Of a DNA stretch of 64,000 nt, positions 19,759 through 28,809 are shown one piece after another. The translations under genes and the position numbers were made by a program. The DNA is from JAPOXR01 sp965221815. GTDB lineage: Bacteria; Pseudomonadota; Alphaproteobacteria; Rhodobacterales; Rhodobacteraceae. The notes below the pieces were generated by a model that was not told where the DNA came from, did no database searches, and was given only the letters and a program-made list of their open reading frames with translations. The stretch lies in NCBI GenBank assembly GCA_965221815.1, contig OZ244915.1, positions 1,054,001-1,118,000 of the forward strand. Reading direction: 5' to 3'. Numbering within the stretch: the first letter of the stretch is position 1; every line of letters begins with the position of its first letter.

Positions 19759-20732
19759 TGCGTTTGATTTGGCCCTTTCTTGCCATTGCGCAGGCACTTG
19801 CGCTGAGCGTCGCGGCGCATGCAATACCGCGAGAATGGACAATCGAGTGGCCCCATACAGACTTCAGTCAACTCACTGTTGATGCCGGTGAAATCATCTC
19901 TGGCGGGGTTCCAAAGGACGGAATTCCGGCAATCTCCGGCCCGCAGATCATATCCGCATCTGAGGAGAATCGCCTGGCAGAGCGTGAACCGGTCATTGCC
20001 ATTGAGATCAACGATAACTGGCGGGCTTATCCGATTCGTTACTTGCTTTGGCATGAAATCGTCAATGATCAGTTGAGCGGCATACCAATTGCCGTCACCT
20101 ATTGTCCGCTGTGCAATTCCGCTGTGGTGTTTGACCGACGGGTTGACGGCGAATTGCGCAGTTTCGGCGTCACGGGCAAACTTCGTTTCTCTGACATGAT
20201 CATGTATGATCGCGAAACCGAGAGTTGGTGGCAACAGGCTGTTGGTGAAGGGATTGCCGGTGTCCATGCGGGTGACTCGCTGACCGTTTTACCAGCTCTG
20301 ACGATGGGTTGGAAAGACTATCTCGAGACGGCGGGGAGTGCGGCAGAGGTGATCGCTGAGCCGCGTTATCCGCGCCCTTATGGCGCTAATCCCTATGTCG
20401 GATATGACACGTCCGACCGACCGTTCCTCTATATTGGTGAGAATCCTCCGCATGATATTCATCCGCTCGCGCGGGTGGTACGAGTTGGCGACAAGGCCTG
20501 GCCACTTGAGCGTCTGCAGAATGGACAAATCGTGACTGAAGCGGGTTATCACCTGGATTGGCAGGAAGGTCAGCGCTCCCCGCTCGACACACGGGATCTT
20601 CAATTGGGGCGGGAAATCGGGACTGTCCGTGTCCGGCATGCCGGGACTGGCGAACTTGCCGCCCACGATATTCTTTTTGCCTTCGCCTTTCACGCATTTT
20701 TCCCCGAAGGTGAGTGGATGCTCGGCGAGTAG
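19758..20732 (+). CDS. DUF3179 domain protein, exported
   Basis: A 324-residue protein with an N-terminal signal sequence (LIWPFLAIAQALALSVAAHA) followed by a DUF3179 domain. The family hallmark TYCPLCNSAVVF is present, as is YPIRYLLWHEIVND. The biochemical function of the family is unknown; the conserved Cys pair suggests a redox or metal role, which is inference. Its start overlaps the stop of the PPIase gene, and both products appear to be exported. Confidence 0.85.
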   Translation: MRLIWPFLAIAQALALSVAAHAIPREWTIEWPHTDFSQLTVDAGEIISGGVPKDGIPAISGPQIISASEENRLAEREPVIAIEINDNWRAYPIRYLLWHEIVNDQLSGIPIAVTYCPLCNSAVVFDRRVDGELRSFGVTGKLRFSDMIMYDRETESWWQQAVGEGIAGVHAGDSLTVLPALTMGWKDYLETAGSAAEVIAEPRYPRPYGANPYVGYDTSDRPFLYIGENPPHDIHPLARVVRVGDKAWPLERLQNGQIVTEAGYHLDWQEGQRSPLDTRDLQLGREIGTVRVRHAGTGELAAHDILFAFAFHAFFPEGEWMLGE

Positions 20733-20979
20733 GAGCCCCGACACGCCATGAAGCATGGGGAAGTGAAATCGGGCGACAGGGGGGCGACACCGGACGATTC
20801 CAGGATCCTACGCTGAACCCCGGAACGACCAGAAGGCCCCATCACAGATCCATCACGAGCGCCCGGTGGATCGTCTCACTCGCAGGAACGTCCACACTTT
20901 TGTCACCCAAGGATTCATTGAGACAAAGACGCTCAACCCTGATAGCGACACTCCGTTTCAATTGTCGCGGGGAACCTGC

Positions 20980-21280
20980 GTTCAGGAACTGTTCACCCGT
21001 TCGGCCCGGACCTCCAGCAGGTTGCGCGCCGTGCGCCCACAGGCCCTTGCAGCCAGATGGACGGGCTCCTGACGGTCGAGGCCTCTGTTCGCATAGCCCC
21101 CGCCCGCATCTGGGTGAACGCCGTCTTGAGCGCAGTGGCGGCACCATCTGCGCTTGCAACCATCTTGAACTCGAGGATGAATGACTGCCCGCCGATCCGT
21201 ACCACCATGTCGGCTCGCCCATGACCGGAGGCCTCCTCGGTGTGCACCTCTGCCCTGAATGTCCAGAAACAATTACACGC
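20980..21280 (-). pseudogene. Decayed fragment of the AAA/PD-(D/E)XK gene, copy 3
   Basis: Only the C-terminal nuclease part remains. One frame reads EEASGHGRADMVV...SFILEFKM, matching copies 1 and 2. Another frame ends NLLEVRAERVNSS, identical to the end of copy 1, so at least one frameshift separates them. The homology to copy 1 continues past the stop to about 20818 (GCCCCATCAC and GTTTCAATTGTC blocks). The 5' break is near 21280. The ATPase domain is gone, so the fragment cannot be functional. Confidence 0.85.
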
Positions 21281-21426
21281 AGATTTTTGGTCATGTTATG
21301 TAGAGTGTTAATCTGGGTAAGAGGTGCACGACAAACTCAATACTGCTGTTTTGTAATCTCCTGATCGTCCATGTGACAAAGGTTGGAAATCGTCTTTGCG
21401 TACGACAGAGTCAGTCTAAGCCCATA

Positions 21427-22224
21427 TCAGTCAAAAGGTGTCGGTGTCTTCTGCCAGTCGAGAAGATCGTCATTGTCGTTTGTCTTTGGTGGTTCGGGTT
21501 TGAACCTGGGTTGCGGTTCTGGCATAACTGGTGCCGGTGCCGCCCCTTCCGCGATAAGTTGTGATGCCCGATTGCCCAGATCATTCAACCATTCCGGGCG
21601 GTGGACATCTGTCAGGGGGCGATCCAGTTTTGCGGCTTCTGCTCCGAGTCTGGACACAGTCTCGACGAGACTGTTTCGAAATGCTGGATCCAGCGTTGAC
21701 AGGGCGCGTTGCAGTGCATCCGGATCCTCTTCGGCGGCGGTCAGTATGTCGTAAAGATCCCGTGACACGAATTTTCTTTTTGCACCCATACGAAAGAACA
21801 GTTTTTTCGCCAGGACTTCGGCGGTGGGTTCCAGCCGGATCCCCCAGAGCGCATCCCGGTCGGCGTCGTTCTCGGAAGGAATGATGTCCGGGAGCAGCGG
21901 CGGTGCGGTGGCGATGCTGAATTCACCTTCACGAAAACGCCCGTTGATTCCCGGATTGACCGCAGGGATGAATCTGACGGCGTCAATGAAGTTTGCTGTC
22001 AGCAATTCCGGGATTTTGTCAGCATGGCGGTCGAAGACATCACGCGGCAGACAGAGATCGACATCCGTACTTCGTCGATGGTTTCCCCACCGCGCCGCAA
22101 GTGCCGTGCCTCCACCAAGGATCAGGGCATCCCCGTCACCGGCCCGGTCCAGAAGGCTGAACAATGGCGGCACGGCACGTGCAAGGATCTCGGATGCGGG
22201 CGGGCTAATCGTGTAATCTGTCAT
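21427..22224 (-). CDS. AbiEii-like nucleotidyltransferase
   Basis: A 265-residue protein of the nucleotidyltransferase AbiEii/DUF1814 type. The core motif is ILGGGTALAARWG (G37-G39) followed by RSTDVDLCLP, giving catalytic-type D54 and D56. Further conserved elements are EVLAKKLFFRM and SRDLYDILTA. In AbiE systems this fold is the toxin, transferring nucleotides to tRNA. The C-terminal 40 residues are proline-rich. The ATG at 22224 overlaps the stop of the upstream gene as ATGA, so the two are translationally coupled. Whether this is a toxin or a housekeeping-type enzyme cannot be told from sequence. Confidence 0.8.
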   Translation of the reverse strand: MTDYTISPPASEILARAVPPLFSLLDRAGDGDALILGGGTALAARWGNHRRSTDVDLCLPRDVFDRHADKIPELLTANFIDAVRFIPAVNPGINGRFREGEFSIATAPPLLPDIIPSENDADRDALWGIRLEPTAEVLAKKLFFRMGAKRKFVSRDLYDILTAAEEDPDALQRALSTLDPAFRNSLVETVSRLGAEAAKLDRPLTDVHRPEWLNDLGNRASQLIAEGAAPAPVMPEPQPRFKPEPPKTNDNDDLLDWQKTPTPFD

Positions 22225-22991
22225 CCCTGGGAGTCGTCCAGCGGCCAGAATTCGCCGTCTTTGTGTCGATGCGGCCAGAAACCACCGCATCTGATTGCCG
22301 GTAGGGGGCGGTCCGAAGGCCAGGATTTGGGCTTTTCAGCCCACTGGTTCAGCCACCATGAGAGCCCCCCCACCCGGGTGCCGGATTGCAGGACTCCGCG
22401 GGCAATATCACGAATACTCAGTCCGCTCTCGATACGCATCAGCGGATAATCCGTCTCATCCGCCCCGGTCAGCATCTCGTAGAAAAGTGACCGTTCGGTA
22501 TCGGTCTGCGCGCCCTTTGTGAAGATCCGGAATACGTCCGCACCTGACAGTTTCGGGGTGTATCCGGCGAGATAGCACGCCGACATCCAATCCAGAAAAC
22601 GATGTTGGGGATCAGGGTCCCGCAGCCGTTCACGCGCGGCGGCGGAATCAAACCAGGCCAGTGGCATCGGGGGATAGGATTCTTGCCGTTCAAGCGGTGT
22701 AGTGAGTGGGTCGGGCGCATCAGTTCCGTAACGCCAGTGCCAGCGGGCAAAGATGTCCTCTCGCGTGGGCGGGCGGTCCGGGCGTTCAGTTCCTTTGGTT
22801 ATTTCCAGGCGGACGATTTCGGCTTTTACCGCACTCTCATCCAGTGGAGACAAGGGAGCGGCCAATTCCTCGAGCCACTCAAGGGGTGTCAGAAAAACCG
22901 GAATCCCACGTTGTTCGCAATCTTGTTTCATCCGCCACACCCAGTCCGGATATGTGACAGGAACAGTGTCCAGTCGAACCTGCGCTGGCAT
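22221..22991 (-). CDS. Unknown partner of the nucleotidyltransferase
   Basis: A 256-residue soluble protein I do not recognise. It starts at an ATG with AGAAGGA seven bases upstream. The sequence is rich in Trp and Pro (WARWHWRYG-like and FWPHRHKDGEFWP segments). A predicted helical part (GLSIRDIARGVLQSG) could be a DNA-binding helix pair, but this is weak. It lacks the visible features of the AbiEi antitoxin. Its position, immediately upstream and overlapping the nucleotidyltransferase by four bases, is that of a cognate antitoxin or regulator. Confidence 0.7.
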   Translation of the reverse strand: MPAQVRLDTVPVTYPDWVWRMKQDCEQRGIPVFLTPLEWLEELAAPLSPLDESAVKAEIVRLEITKGTERPDRPPTREDIFARWHWRYGTDAPDPLTTPLERQESYPPMPLAWFDSAAARERLRDPDPQHRFLDWMSACYLAGYTPKLSGADVFRIFTKGAQTDTERSLFYEMLTGADETDYPLMRIESGLSIRDIARGVLQSGTRVGGLSWWLNQWAEKPKSWPSDRPLPAIRCGGFWPHRHKDGEFWPLDDSQG

Positions 22992-23068
22992 CAGATCATC
23001 CTTCTCCCTTGATACGTCTGAACCGGCCCTCTGATGTAATACCCCGAAGGACAGGATTCAATGAATGC

Positions 23069-23368
23069 TCACCTGATCACCGCCACAGACGTCGGCTCAC
23101 CGGATGGCATGGCAAACACACCGTCGGCGCGAGGATTGGCCGGGTCGGATATGTCTACAAAGCCGACAATTCCCGCCGGGCTATCGGAATCGACTAAAGT
23201 CATGCCGTCAGCGGTGACATCAATGATCTCAGCCGAGGTTTCCTCCGCGTTGGGTGTGTTTTCAGCCACCATGAACGCAGCGATTCGGTTGAAATTCATA
23301 TTCTCTGACAGACCCGGTTGGGTCATCAAAGCAAAAATAAGAACGGTAATTGGATAACGGGTGCCCAT
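23069..23368 (-). pseudogene. Truncated exported beta-propeller-like protein, 5' fragment
   Basis: The frame encodes a signal peptide (RYPITVLIFALMTQPGLS) and then the start of a domain resembling choice-of-anchor/LVIVD-type propeller proteins often annotated as alkaline-phosphatase-like: AEIIDVTADGMTLVDSDSP and GFVDISDPANPRADG. It stops after EPTSVAVIR, where full-length relatives continue for hundreds of residues. A good GGAG precedes the ATG. The break at about 23069 coincides with the right edge of the nucleotidyltransferase islet, so it is probably a deletion or insertion junction. Confidence 0.6.
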
Positions 23369-24041
23369 GGCAAAATCTCCATTTTGATGCCGACTGGTCA
23401 AAAGAGATATTGAAATATGATGACATGAGTATGACAGATTTTTTATCATCCTGATGAAATGCAGACGGGGTTCTCTCCACGGTTTGCAAGACTCTCTCAG
23501 CAGGGGGCTTTTTTCCCTGATTAAGAGAATTCAAACCGTCGCCGTCTTCAATTAACGGATGCGTCCATCCACGGATTCCAGTCCCTTCGAGGATATTCAG
23601 TTCAACCTATCTTTCCTGACTTGCACGGAGGGTTAAAGAATCTTGTGTATCGGGATTGGCTTTTTCTGGCAAAAATGAGTCTGCAATGGCTTTGGTGAGC
23701 AAACGATAAGGAGGTTCCCACAAACTGTGGGGCGTCAGATGAACTGATGGTGTGCCGTCGAGTTGCAAGGCCCGGTAGCCTGAGAGGTGAGCCACCCACT
23801 GTTTCTGTACACCCAGTGCCGGTCGTCGTGAGCGACAGGTGACGCGCTATACGCGTGGGTCAGCGGCAGACAGAGTCAGGTGATCACACTGTGAAATGTG
23901 GATGTTCCGGCGTGTTGAACCTGTCGTATTGGTCGTGGCAGCACTGCTGGCACCGATTGGATGAGGTTTTTCGTTCAGATGGTCAAATGGGGTATCACTA
24001 TTGGCGTGTTTATAAACGCTCACAATTGAGTGCGAGGATAT
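23369..24041. other. Intergenic region downstream of tyrS
   Basis: About 670 bases hold no convincing gene. It contains AACTGTGGGGCGTC at about 23721-23734, similar to the core of the dispersed direct repeats at 39, 50.6 and 54.9 kb. A small CAGGG/CCCTG hairpin with six Ts lies near 23502-23520. I see no clear tyrS terminator. Confidence 0.35.
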
Positions 24042-25319
24042 TCACCCACTTGCGATCGAGCAAATCATGACATGGCGTTTACGTCCGACCGACAAGATAA
24101 CCTGATCTTGGAGATCGCGGGCTGTCAGATTCATGGCGTTGTCGGTGACAGGCGTGTTATTCAATCGCACCGCATTGGATGCGATCAGTCGTCGTGCCTC
24201 CTTGCCTGAGGGCGCAAGTCCGCTGCGGGTCAAGGCCTGTATGATGGATAAACCTTGTGCAATCTCATCCTGGGTGACCTTGAGTTGGGGCAGGGCGCTC
24301 GTGTTCTCAGATGATGAATATCGATCACCAACCGCAAACAGCGACTCGGCCGTACGTCGCGCATCTTGTGTCGCCTCGACGCCATGCGCAAGTTCAGTGA
24401 CTTTGTCAGCGAGAAGGGATTTGGACCTGTTGATGTCATTGTCTTGCGCCGCACCAAGACGTTTGCATTCATCCGCGTCCAGTTCAGTAAACAGTGCCAA
24501 AAAACGGCTGATATCGGCATCCGCAGTATTGCGCCAGAACTGCCAAAACTCATAGGGTGAGAGCAGGTCTGAATTCAGCCAGACAGCACCTTGTGCAGTT
24601 TTACCCATTTTTTGGCCGGCGGCGGTTGTCAGGAGCGGAGATGTCAAGCCAAAAACATCACCGGACTCGACGCGTCGGACCAGGTCAACACCATTGACGA
24701 TATTCCCCCATTGGTCTGAACCCCCCATTTGAAGAGAACAGTCATATTTTTGATGCAAAACCAGGAAGTCATAGGATTGCAACAACATGTAATTGAATTC
24801 GAGAAATGACAGCGACTGCTCCCGCTCGAGCCGCGACTTGACCGAGTCGAATGCCAGCATGCGGTTGACCGAAAAATGCCGCCCAATGTCACGCAGAAAA
24901 GAGAGATAGTTCAAATCATCGAGCCATTCGGCATTGTTCAGCATGATGGCGTCGGTGGGTCCGTCACCGAACTGCAGGTAACGTTCAAATATCTTGCGGA
25001 TTCCCGCGATATTCGCTTCGATTTCGTCCGGTTCCATCAAGGGTCGTTCGCGCGCCCGGAACGAGGGGTCACCGATCTTGGTGGTGCCCCCACCCATCAG
25101 GACAATCGGCTTATGACCTGTTTTTTGTAGCCAGCGCAACATCATGATCTGTATGAGACTGCCAACATGCAGCGATTTGGCTGTGGCATCAAAACCGATA
25201 TAGGCAGCGCGTGGCTTGCCACCGAAGTGATGGTCCAATCCTGTCAGATCGGTACAGTCATCAAGAAATCCACGCGTGAGCATCTCGCTGAGGAAACTGG
25301 AGTGAGGTTGAAATGTCAT
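24042..25319 (-). CDS. tyrS: Tyrosyl-tRNA synthetase
   Basis: TyrS (425 residues) charges tRNA(Tyr). Class I signatures are HVGS (in SLHVGSLIQIMML) and KMGKT in place of KMSKS. The tyrosine pocket segments GFDATAKSLH and QMGGSDQWGNIVNG are present. An S4 RNA-binding domain forms the C-terminus (GLAPSGKEARRLIASNAVRL). The start at 25319 matches the family N-terminus; upstream codons look non-coding. It is divergent from anmK with about 60 bases between them. Confidence 0.97.
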   Translation of the reverse strand: MTFQPHSSFLSEMLTRGFLDDCTDLTGLDHHFGGKPRAAYIGFDATAKSLHVGSLIQIMMLRWLQKTGHKPIVLMGGGTTKIGDPSFRARERPLMEPDEIEANIAGIRKIFERYLQFGDGPTDAIMLNNAEWLDDLNYLSFLRDIGRHFSVNRMLAFDSVKSRLEREQSLSFLEFNYMLLQSYDFLVLHQKYDCSLQMGGSDQWGNIVNGVDLVRRVESGDVFGLTSPLLTTAAGQKMGKTAQGAVWLNSDLLSPYEFWQFWRNTADADISRFLALFTELDADECKRLGAAQDNDINRSKSLLADKVTELAHGVEATQDARRTAESLFAVGDRYSSSENTSALPQLKVTQDEIAQGLSIIQALTRSGLAPSGKEARRLIASNAVRLNNTPVTDNAMNLTARDLQDQVILSVGRKRHVMICSIASG

Positions 25320-25383
25320 TTCAGACGGGTTCCACAAAGATCGGTGCCACGCATATATCAAGCGGCTTCAATTGGGAATTGTC

Positions 25384-26475
25384 ATGATGGAAGGCGATTT
25401 CAACCAGATCATCGGCTGTATGTCCGGCACCTCGCTTGACGGAGTCGATGTTGCAGCACTTGTCACCAATGGAGTCGAAGTGCGTGAGTTTGGCCCCAGC
25501 GTGTTTCAGGCTTATACGGAATGTCAGCGAGAGACGATTCGTGCGGCCCTCGGCAGTTGGCCCGGGGCTCGATCCGCACAGGAAGCAAGCTTGGTCGTTA
25601 CGCAAGTTCATCTTGACGCGATCAATGGATTGTCAATTGATTGTCCGGTCGGGTTTCATGGTCAGACACTGAATCATGATCCCGCCCATGGCAGGACCCA
25701 TCAGACGGGTTCCCCGGCGCGATTGGCGGAGCAACTGGGACAACCCGTGGTTGGCGACTTTAGAGCGGCTGATATGGAAGCGGGCGGTGAAGGTGCACCA
25801 CTGGCGCCTTTTTACCACTTCGCCTTGGCAAGGCATCTTCGTATCACCTGCCCTGTTCTCTTTCTCAACTTGGGCGGCGTTGCCAATGTCAGCTGGATTG
25901 ACCCGACATGCACGATCCCCGAATCGAGCGCGGCGGTACTGGCGTTTGATACCGGACCTGCCAACGCGCCGATCAATGACCTCGTTCACGAGAGGGTGGG
26001 GTTGCCCTTCGATACGAACGGGGAATTGGCCGATCGGGGTGACATCTGCAGTGCGGTCTTGCAGGATTTTCTCAGAAATCCTTATTTTGATCGTCAGCCG
26101 CCCAAATCCCTTGATCGCGATACATTTGCCATGCTCTTGCGCATGGTCGCGGACCTCGATGTGAGCGATGCTGCGGCCACGCTCACAGCCTGCGCCGCCC
26201 ATGCCATAGCGGCGGGCTTCAGGCATCTTCCTCGTGACGTATCGCTCGTCGTTGCCTGCGGCGGCGGGCGAAAGAATCCGACCCTGATGAAAATGATCAC
26301 CGATCAATTGACCGTTACGCTAACCGATATCGACTCCTTAGGTGTTGATGGTGATATGCTGGAAGCCCAAGCGTTCGGTTATCTTGCGGTCCGCTGTATG
26401 CGTCACCTCCCCACTTCCTCACCTTCGACCACCGGTTGTCGTTACCCCGTATGCGGGGGAGTCATCTATCGCTGA
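25384..26475 (+). CDS. anmK: Anhydro-N-acetylmuramic acid kinase
   Basis: AnmK (363 residues) phosphorylates and opens 1,6-anhydro-MurNAc released during cell-wall turnover, feeding it back to sugar metabolism. The ATP-binding signature is IIGCMSGTSLDGVDVAAL at the N-terminus. The substrate motif GHDGQT-like appears as GFHGQTLNH. VLFLNLGGVANVSWI and AFDTGPANAPIND are typical. ATG 25384 was chosen from two adjacent ATGs; an upstream TTG is unlikely. The C-terminal residues after AVRCMRHLP follow the family pattern (…GGVIYR). Confidence 0.95.
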   Translation: MMEGDFNQIIGCMSGTSLDGVDVAALVTNGVEVREFGPSVFQAYTECQRETIRAALGSWPGARSAQEASLVVTQVHLDAINGLSIDCPVGFHGQTLNHDPAHGRTHQTGSPARLAEQLGQPVVGDFRAADMEAGGEGAPLAPFYHFALARHLRITCPVLFLNLGGVANVSWIDPTCTIPESSAAVLAFDTGPANAPINDLVHERVGLPFDTNGELADRGDICSAVLQDFLRNPYFDRQPPKSLDRDTFAMLLRMVADLDVSDAAATLTACAAHAIAAGFRHLPRDVSLVVACGGGRKNPTLMKMITDQLTVTLTDIDSLGVDGDMLEAQAFGYLAVRCMRHLPTSSPSTTGCRYPVCGGVIYR

Positions 26476-26567
26476 CGTCAAGGAGCAAACGCGGCCATAT
26501 GTCGAAATCAGTCTGGTGAATACCCTCAGATTCAACCCGAAATCCTGTCAGATTTCTGACTGTAGCC

Positions 26568-27005
26568 TTAGATTTTGGAATCGGTTCGCACGCCATAGAG
26601 TTCCATTCTGTGCCCTTGCAGTTCAAATCCGAGCCGGCGGGCAATGCGTATCTGAAGTTCCTCGATTTCGGGGTCAAAAAACTCGATGACCTGACCGGAT
26701 TTGATGTCAATCAGGTGATCATGATGCTCACGCTCGGCATCTTCATAACGCGAAATGCCGTCACCAAAATCATGTTTGTCAATGAGTCCCACCTCTTCAA
26801 GCAGTTTGACGGTACGGTAGACGGTGGCAATGGAGACTTGAGGATCATAAACCAGTGCGCGTTGGTGAAGCTCAGCCACATTCGGGTGATCACAGGAATC
26901 GCCAAGCGCACGGACCACAGCACGTCGCTGTCCGGTCAGGCGGATTCCGATCTTCCGGCATCGTTGCTGTAAACTATTCGCCATCACCCATTCTGCGATG
27001 TGCAT
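26568..27005 (-). CDS. Fur-family metal-dependent regulator
   Basis: A 145-residue Fur/Mur-type repressor. It has an N-terminal winged helix (RLTGQRRAVVRAL and the recognition segment SIATVYRTVKLLEEVGL) and a C-terminal metal/dimer domain (EREHHDHLIDIKSGQVIEF). The CxxC structural zinc pairs found in many Fur proteins are absent, as in alphaproteobacterial Fur/Mur proteins, several of which respond to manganese. The start could instead be ATG 26984, seven codons in. It is convergent with anmK; GAAATC-ctgtca-GATTTC between them may be a weak shared hairpin. Confidence 0.9.
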   Translation of the reverse strand: MHIAEWVMANSLQQRCRKIGIRLTGQRRAVVRALGDSCDHPNVAELHQRALVYDPQVSIATVYRTVKLLEEVGLIDKHDFGDGISRYEDAEREHHDHLIDIKSGQVIEFFDPEIEELQIRIARRLGFELQGHRMELYGVRTDSKI

Positions 27006-27315
27006 TTGTTCTGAGATTCATACGATAGAATATTGAAAAACAATAATTTTTTCCATGTCATACTGTGCTTGTCCAAGCTGTTCATAGGATGTGCCAACAT
27101 CATCTTGGCTGAAAGGCAACATGGTGACCTCGCAACCTGAGGTCCGTGAACATACACGGAATCGACGAAGTTGAAAAACTGTTGGTCGGTTTGTCCAGAC
27201 CATCTGCGTGATTCCTGGCACTGTCCATTTCAGTGAGTCGGGAATCTCGTGTATCATCAAATTTGGCCCTCACTGTCGCTTCAATGGATAAAGAATATTG
27301 CGGCCTGTCAACAAC
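27006..27315. other. Intergenic region between fur-like gene and selO
   Basis: About 310 bases contain no recognised gene. The fur-like promoter must lie here. AT-rich sequence at about 27020-27060 is the likeliest promoter position, but I could not define boxes. Confidence 0.35.
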
Positions 27316-28809
27316 TCAAGTTCCACAAAAAGTCGCTACAACACGTTCTGTTTCGGTTGGGGGTACCTGGAATGCGCGATATTCAGGAATGTCATCAAAT
27401 GGTCGCTGGATCGCGGCAAAGAGATTGTTGAAATGCTCCAAATCACCATTGACGGCATGCTCAATTGCCGTTTCAATTTGATGATTGCGGGGAATGACTG
27501 CCGGATTGCAACCCCGCATCAATTTAACGCGGTCAGACGCCGCGCCTGCTTCCTGACTGATTCGTGATTTCCATTTATCAAGCCAGTTTTGTGCATTCTC
27601 CTGTCGCGCAAAGAGTGACAGGAAGCTGTCGCAACCCACCGTGTCATCAATACAATCGGCCAAACAACGAAATGCGCGTGTGAAATCGACCTCCGATTCG
27701 TCAAGGAGGACAAGAAACTCATTATAGTATTGCTCATCACCTTTGCGTGGCTGCGAAATTCCAATTTTGGCACAGAATTGTTGATGCCAACAGCAGTGGA
27801 GGGTCTCATTGAATCGTGACAAAGCCTGTTTGGCTTGTTCGATCGCGTGTTCTCTGTCTGAATCAATCAAGGGTAAGAGCGAGTTTGCCAGTTGCACCAG
27901 ATTCCATTCGGCGATGGCAGGTTGGCGGTTGAATGCATAGCGCCCGCTGCTGTCAATCGAGCTAAAGACCTTGGTGAGTTTGGTTTCGTCGAGAAATGCA
28001 CAAGGTCCAAAGTCAATTGTCTCGCAAGCTACCGACATATTGTCAGTATTCATCACGCCATGGATGAACCCGACCCGCATCCAGTCGACAATCAATTTTG
28101 CCTGGCCCGTACAAACATAACGCAGCAAAGCCAAAGCGGGATTCTCATTTTCACCAACTGCGAGCTTGAGGCGGCCGAGGACATGATCCAGCAGGAGTTC
28201 GAGCCCTTCGATATCCTGCTGGGAAGCGAAATATTCAAAGGTGCCAACGCGAACATGAGATGTCGCGACGCGGGTCAGGACCGCCCCGGGAAGCCGGGTT
28301 TCGCGATAGATATCCTCTCCGGTAAATACCGCATAGAGGGACCGTGTCGTTTTAATTCCCAATGCATGCATGGCTTCGCTCACGAGAAATTCACGCAAAA
28401 CGGGTCCGATCCAGGCTCGCCCATCACCGCCGCGTGAAAAAATCGTTCGCCCTGAACCTTTCAGTTGAATCTCACGCTGCTGCCCACAGTGATCAATGAT
28501 TTCTCCCAAAAGGTGGGCCCGCCCGTCGCCAAGTCGTGGTACCCAGTTGCCGAACTGATGCCCGGCATAGGCCATGGACAAAGGCGCTGTGCCATGCGGA
28601 ATTCGGTTTCCGGAAAAGATACCAACGGCTTCAGACGAGGTCAGGTGCGCAAGATCAAGACCGAGATCCCCGGCGAGTGAGAAATTGGCGGCAGCCAATA
28701 CCGGGCTTTTCACTGGAATCGGATGATGAAGCGAATAGAAACGAGATGGCAGAGACGCATAGACACGGGAGAGTTTCAACCAGTTCGCAGGTTGTGGTGG
28801 GGTGTTCAC
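27316..28809 (-). CDS. selO: SelO family protein adenylyltransferase
   Basis: A 497-residue member of the SelO/YdiU (UPF0061) pseudokinase family, which AMPylates proteins. Hallmarks are AYAGHQFGNWVPRLGDGRA near residue 80, QLKGSGRTIFSRGGDGRA, and GVMNTDNMSV in the active-site region. The C-terminus ends FCGT, the non-selenocysteine form with a conserved cysteine. The GTG start overlaps the stop of the upstream nucleoside hydrolase gene (GTGA), suggesting a coupled operon. Confidence 0.93.
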   Translation of the reverse strand: MNTPPQPANWLKLSRVYASLPSRFYSLHHPIPVKSPVLAAANFSLAGDLGLDLAHLTSSEAVGIFSGNRIPHGTAPLSMAYAGHQFGNWVPRLGDGRAHLLGEIIDHCGQQREIQLKGSGRTIFSRGGDGRAWIGPVLREFLVSEAMHALGIKTTRSLYAVFTGEDIYRETRLPGAVLTRVATSHVRVGTFEYFASQQDIEGLELLLDHVLGRLKLAVGENENPALALLRYVCTGQAKLIVDWMRVGFIHGVMNTDNMSVACETIDFGPCAFLDETKLTKVFSSIDSSGRYAFNRQPAIAEWNLVQLANSLLPLIDSDREHAIEQAKQALSRFNETLHCCWHQQFCAKIGISQPRKGDEQYYNEFLVLLDESEVDFTRAFRCLADCIDDTVGCDSFLSLFARQENAQNWLDKWKSRISQEAGAASDRVKLMRGCNPAVIPRNHQIETAIEHAVNGDLEHFNNLFAAIQRPFDDIPEYRAFQVPPTETERVVATFCGT

